This document shows positions 62,115 to 64,000 of a stretch of DNA of 64,000 nucleotides, piece after piece. Source of the DNA: an actinobacterium LLX17 (lineage in GTDB: Bacteria > Actinomycetota > Actinomycetes > Propionibacteriales > Nocardioidaceae); NCBI GenBank assembly GCA_000471045.1, contig KI301992.1, forward strand, positions 1,305,408-1,369,407. The letters are read 5' to 3'. Made by a program: the position numbers and the translations under genes. Position 1 is the first letter of the stretch. Each line of letters opens with the position of its first letter. The notes below the pieces were generated by a model. The model saw only the letters and a program-made list of their open reading frames with translations, had not been told where the DNA came from and made no database searches.

Positions 62115-62152
62115 GAACCGAGACTAGCAACGGTTGTGCGAAGATCGTGCGC

Positions 62153-62647
62153 ATGGCACTGCCCGAGTACGACGCCGATGCCCGTGAGGTGCGCACCTTC
62201 GCCCTGGTCCAGCTGGGCCTCACCACGGGCTTCCTCGTCCTGCTGTTCTGGATGCTCGGAGCGACCGACGCGGACCTCCCGCCCATCTGGGCCATCGTCG
62301 TCCTGCTGGTCGCCGTGGCCGCGGGCGCCTTCCTGGCCGAGCGCGTCTGGCTCAGCGCAGAACCGCTCGACCCCGCCGCCGACCCGGAGGACAACCGCGT
62401 CACCGCCGTCAGCGTGTACGCCGGTCACACCGTCCGCAAGCTCATCTTCTGCGAGACACCGCTGCTGCTGGCGGTCCTGTTCGCCTTCGTGCTCGACGCC
62501 GGCGGGTGGCCGATCCTCATCGCCGGCGTGCCCGGCCTCGCGGTCCTGGCGTGGGAGGTGTGGCCGTCGCTGCGCAACGTCGCGATGACGGCCACGATGC
62601 TCGACGCCGAGGGCGCCGAGTCCGAGCTCGTCGACTCTTTCATCTGA
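62153..62647 (+). CDS. Hypothetical four-helix membrane protein
   Basis: 164 residues from ATG 62153 (a GTG two codons upstream is also possible). Four hydrophobic segments in two pairs (LGLTTGFLVLLFWMLGA, IWAIVVLLVAVAAGAFLA; LLLAVLFAFVLDAGGWPILI, VPGLAVLAWEVWPSL). No recognised family. Divergent from thyA; one base before the GNAT gene. Confidence 0.75.
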   Translation: MALPEYDADAREVRTFALVQLGLTTGFLVLLFWMLGATDADLPPIWAIVVLLVAVAAGAFLAERVWLSAEPLDPAADPEDNRVTAVSVYAGHTVRKLIFCETPLLLAVLFAFVLDAGGWPILIAGVPGLAVLAWEVWPSLRNVAMTATMLDAEGAESELVDSFI

Positions 62648-62648
62648 C

Positions 62649-63176
62649 GTGTCCGCATCCTCCGGCCCGACCCCTGACGTCGGAGCACGCCTGGCGTGGC
62701 CCACCGACGCCCCCGCACTGGCCGCGATGCAGCGCCGCGTGTGGTCGGCCGACATCGGCACGACCAACGCACCCGACCAGTTGGAACGCCGCTGGACCGC
62801 CACGCTGACGACCTCGCCCGAGGCGCGGTTCCGGGTGCTCGTCGCCACGGCGAAGGGGCAGGTCGTGGGGTACGCCGTCGTGCATCCCGGCGCCGATCCC
62901 GGCGTCGACCCGGTCGTCGACGCCGAGGTGGCCGAGCTCGCGGTCGACCCCGGCGCCCGCGGTGCGGGGCACGGCTCGCGGCTCCTGCATGCCGTGGTCG
63001 ACACGCTCGTCGCGGACGGCTTCACGGTCGCGCGCTGCTGGGTGCGCACCGACGACGACGCGATGCGCCGCTTCCTGAGGAGCGCCGGCTGGGCGGCCGA
63101 CGGTGCTCACCGTGAGCTCGAGTCGGAGTCCGGCGAACGTCTGCGCCAGGTACGTCTCCACACGAGCATCGGGTGA
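62649..63176 (+). CDS. GNAT family N-acetyltransferase
   Basis: 175 residues from GTG 62649. Acetyl-CoA-binding strand and loop EVAELAVDPGARGAGHGSRL, then LLHAVVDTLVADGF, RCWVRTDDDAMRRFLRSAGW. Starts one base after the previous gene and overlaps azlC as GTGA. Acceptor unknown; a link to amino acid export is only positional. Confidence 0.85.
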   Translation: MSASSGPTPDVGARLAWPTDAPALAAMQRRVWSADIGTTNAPDQLERRWTATLTTSPEARFRVLVATAKGQVVGYAVVHPGADPGVDPVVDAEVAELAVDPGARGAGHGSRLLHAVVDTLVADGFTVARCWVRTDDDAMRRFLRSAGWAADGAHRELESESGERLRQVRLHTSIG

Positions 63177-63877
63177 GTCGGGGCAGTCCCCGCCCGCCGG
63201 AGGAACGCGCCGTCATCCGCGACTCCCTCGGGGTCGGCATCGGGGTCGGCGCCTACGGCGTCACGTTCGGCGCACTGGGCCCGGCGGTGGGGCTCTCGGT
63301 GTGGCAGACCTGCGCCCTCTCGCTGCTGGCCTTCACGGGCGCGTCGCAGTTCGCCTTCATCGGCGTGCTCGGAGCCGGCGGCTCCCCCGTCGCCGGCGCA
63401 CTGACCTCGGTGCTGCTCGGCAGCCGCAACGTCTTCTACGGCATCAGCCTGGCGCGGCTCCTGGACGTGCACGGGCCGCGGCGGCTCGCGGCAGCACACC
63501 TGGTGATCGACGAGTCCACGGCCATGGCCGTGACGCGCGAGACTCCGCGGCTGTCCCGCGTGGGCTTCTACTGGACCGGCATCACGATCTTCCTGCTCTG
63601 GAACCTCACCACCGCGGCCGGCGCGATCGCGGGGACCGCGATCGGTGACCCGGAGTCCATCGGCCTCGACGGCGCCGTGGCCGCGGCCTTCCTCGGCCTG
63701 TTGTGGCCGCGCCTCGACACCTGGCTCACCCGCCTCGTGGCGATCGGTGCGGCCGCGGCCGCGCTGGGGCTCGTGCCGCTGACGTCGCCCGGGGTGCCGA
63801 TCATCGCCGGCGGGCTGGGCGCCGTGGCTCTTGCCTACGTGCTGGGGACCTCCGCGCTGCGGGCACGCCGTGAGTGA
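63173..63877 (+). CDS. azlC: AzlC family branched-chain amino acid exporter large subunit
   Basis: 234 residues with about seven helices. AzlC marks: GVGIGVGAYGVTFGALGPAV, SLLAFTGASQFAFIGVLGAG, LLGSRNVFYGISLARLL and IDESTAMAVTRETP. Forms the AzlCD exporter with the small subunit encoded directly after. GTG start overlaps the GNAT stop. Confidence 0.93.
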   Translation: MSRGSPRPPEERAVIRDSLGVGIGVGAYGVTFGALGPAVGLSVWQTCALSLLAFTGASQFAFIGVLGAGGSPVAGALTSVLLGSRNVFYGISLARLLDVHGPRRLAAAHLVIDESTAMAVTRETPRLSRVGFYWTGITIFLLWNLTTAAGAIAGTAIGDPESIGLDGAVAAAFLGLLWPRLDTWLTRLVAIGAAAAALGLVPLTSPGVPIIAGGLGAVALAYVLGTSALRARRE

Positions 63878-64000
63878 CCTCTGGTGGGGCGTGCTGCTCG
63901 TGTGTGTCGGCTGCTACCTGTTGAAGCTGGCCGGCCTCTCGGTGCCCGCCCGAGTGCTCGACCACCCGGCGACGGTCCGCATCACGGCGCTCATCCCCGT
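63870..64000 (+). CDS. azlD: AzlD family small subunit (3' end outside window)
   Basis: GTG 63870 overlaps the azlC end. The 43 visible codons (WWGVLLVCVGCYLLKLAGLS, VPARVLDHPATVRITALIP) match the first helix and loop of AzlD proteins. The window ends inside the gene. Confidence 0.85.
   Translation, partial: MSDLWWGVLLVCVGCYLLKLAGLSVPARVLDHPATVRITALIP

Overview
The window is a gene-dense, very GC-rich chromosomal segment from an actinobacterium. Codon use is strongly G/C at third positions, GTG starts are common, and many genes join by ATGA or GTGA overlaps. The gene set fits the order Propionibacteriales, probably Nocardioidaceae (Aeromicrobium/Nocardioides-like); that placement is an inference from gene order and protein style, not a database result. 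There is no prophage, insertion sequence, CRISPR array or rRNA operon. One tRNA gene is present (tRNA-Leu, CAA). No gene-free gap exceeds 300 bases.

Layout. 1-2.8 kb: two tandem CocE/S15-type exported hydrolases, the first cut by the window edge. 2.8-9.8 kb, minus strand: tesB, a PAC2 protein, dxs, a flavin reductase and acnA. 10-15.4 kb, minus strand: an RDD membrane protein, a large poly-membrane protein in two frames with an apparent frameshift, a TrmA/RlmD-type RNA methyltransferase, a 36-codon small ORF that repeats the methyltransferase N-terminus, and an aldo/keto reductase. 15.5-21.9 kb: fused secDF, polA, a GNAT gene and a DUF554 protein. 22-27.3 kb: a branched-chain amino acid ABC transporter (livH, livM, livG, livF), convergent through a strong terminator with its binding-protein gene. 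27.4-36.5 kb: pdtaR-like antiterminator, tRNA-Leu, pyk, gltD, gltB and a VIT/CCC1 protein.

36.6-64 kb holds a backbone familiar from actinobacteria, read leftward: thyA-folA ... dapA-rnj-cbiX-like-ftsK-(small membrane protein)-pgsA-pncC-clgR-like-DUF3046-recA-recX-DUF4442-miaB ... LigB-like ... miaA-dapF-hflX. Two sets of genes appear inserted into it: a DUF222/HNH endonuclease gene between miaA and the LigB-like gene, and a TetR / MMPL-ATPase / YhgE export module between the LigB-like gene and miaB. The right end holds small membrane and GNAT genes and azlC-azlD, the latter cut by the edge.

Most notable observations. (1) The branched-chain amino acid binding lipoprotein appears circularly permuted: after the lipobox the usual C-terminal half comes first and the usual N-terminal half last. 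(2) A short coupled ORF upstream of the RNA methyltransferase repeats the first codons of that gene, and all six differences in the shared 42 bases are synonymous. (3) RNase J has a 12-bp hairpin that buries its own Shine-Dalgarno sequence. (4) An MMPL transporter carries a C-terminal ABC-type ATPase and is coupled to a YhgE exporter gene, behind tandem TetR-type operators. (5) An 18-bp perfect palindrome lies in the aconitase promoter, and a consensus LexA box lies upstream of recA.
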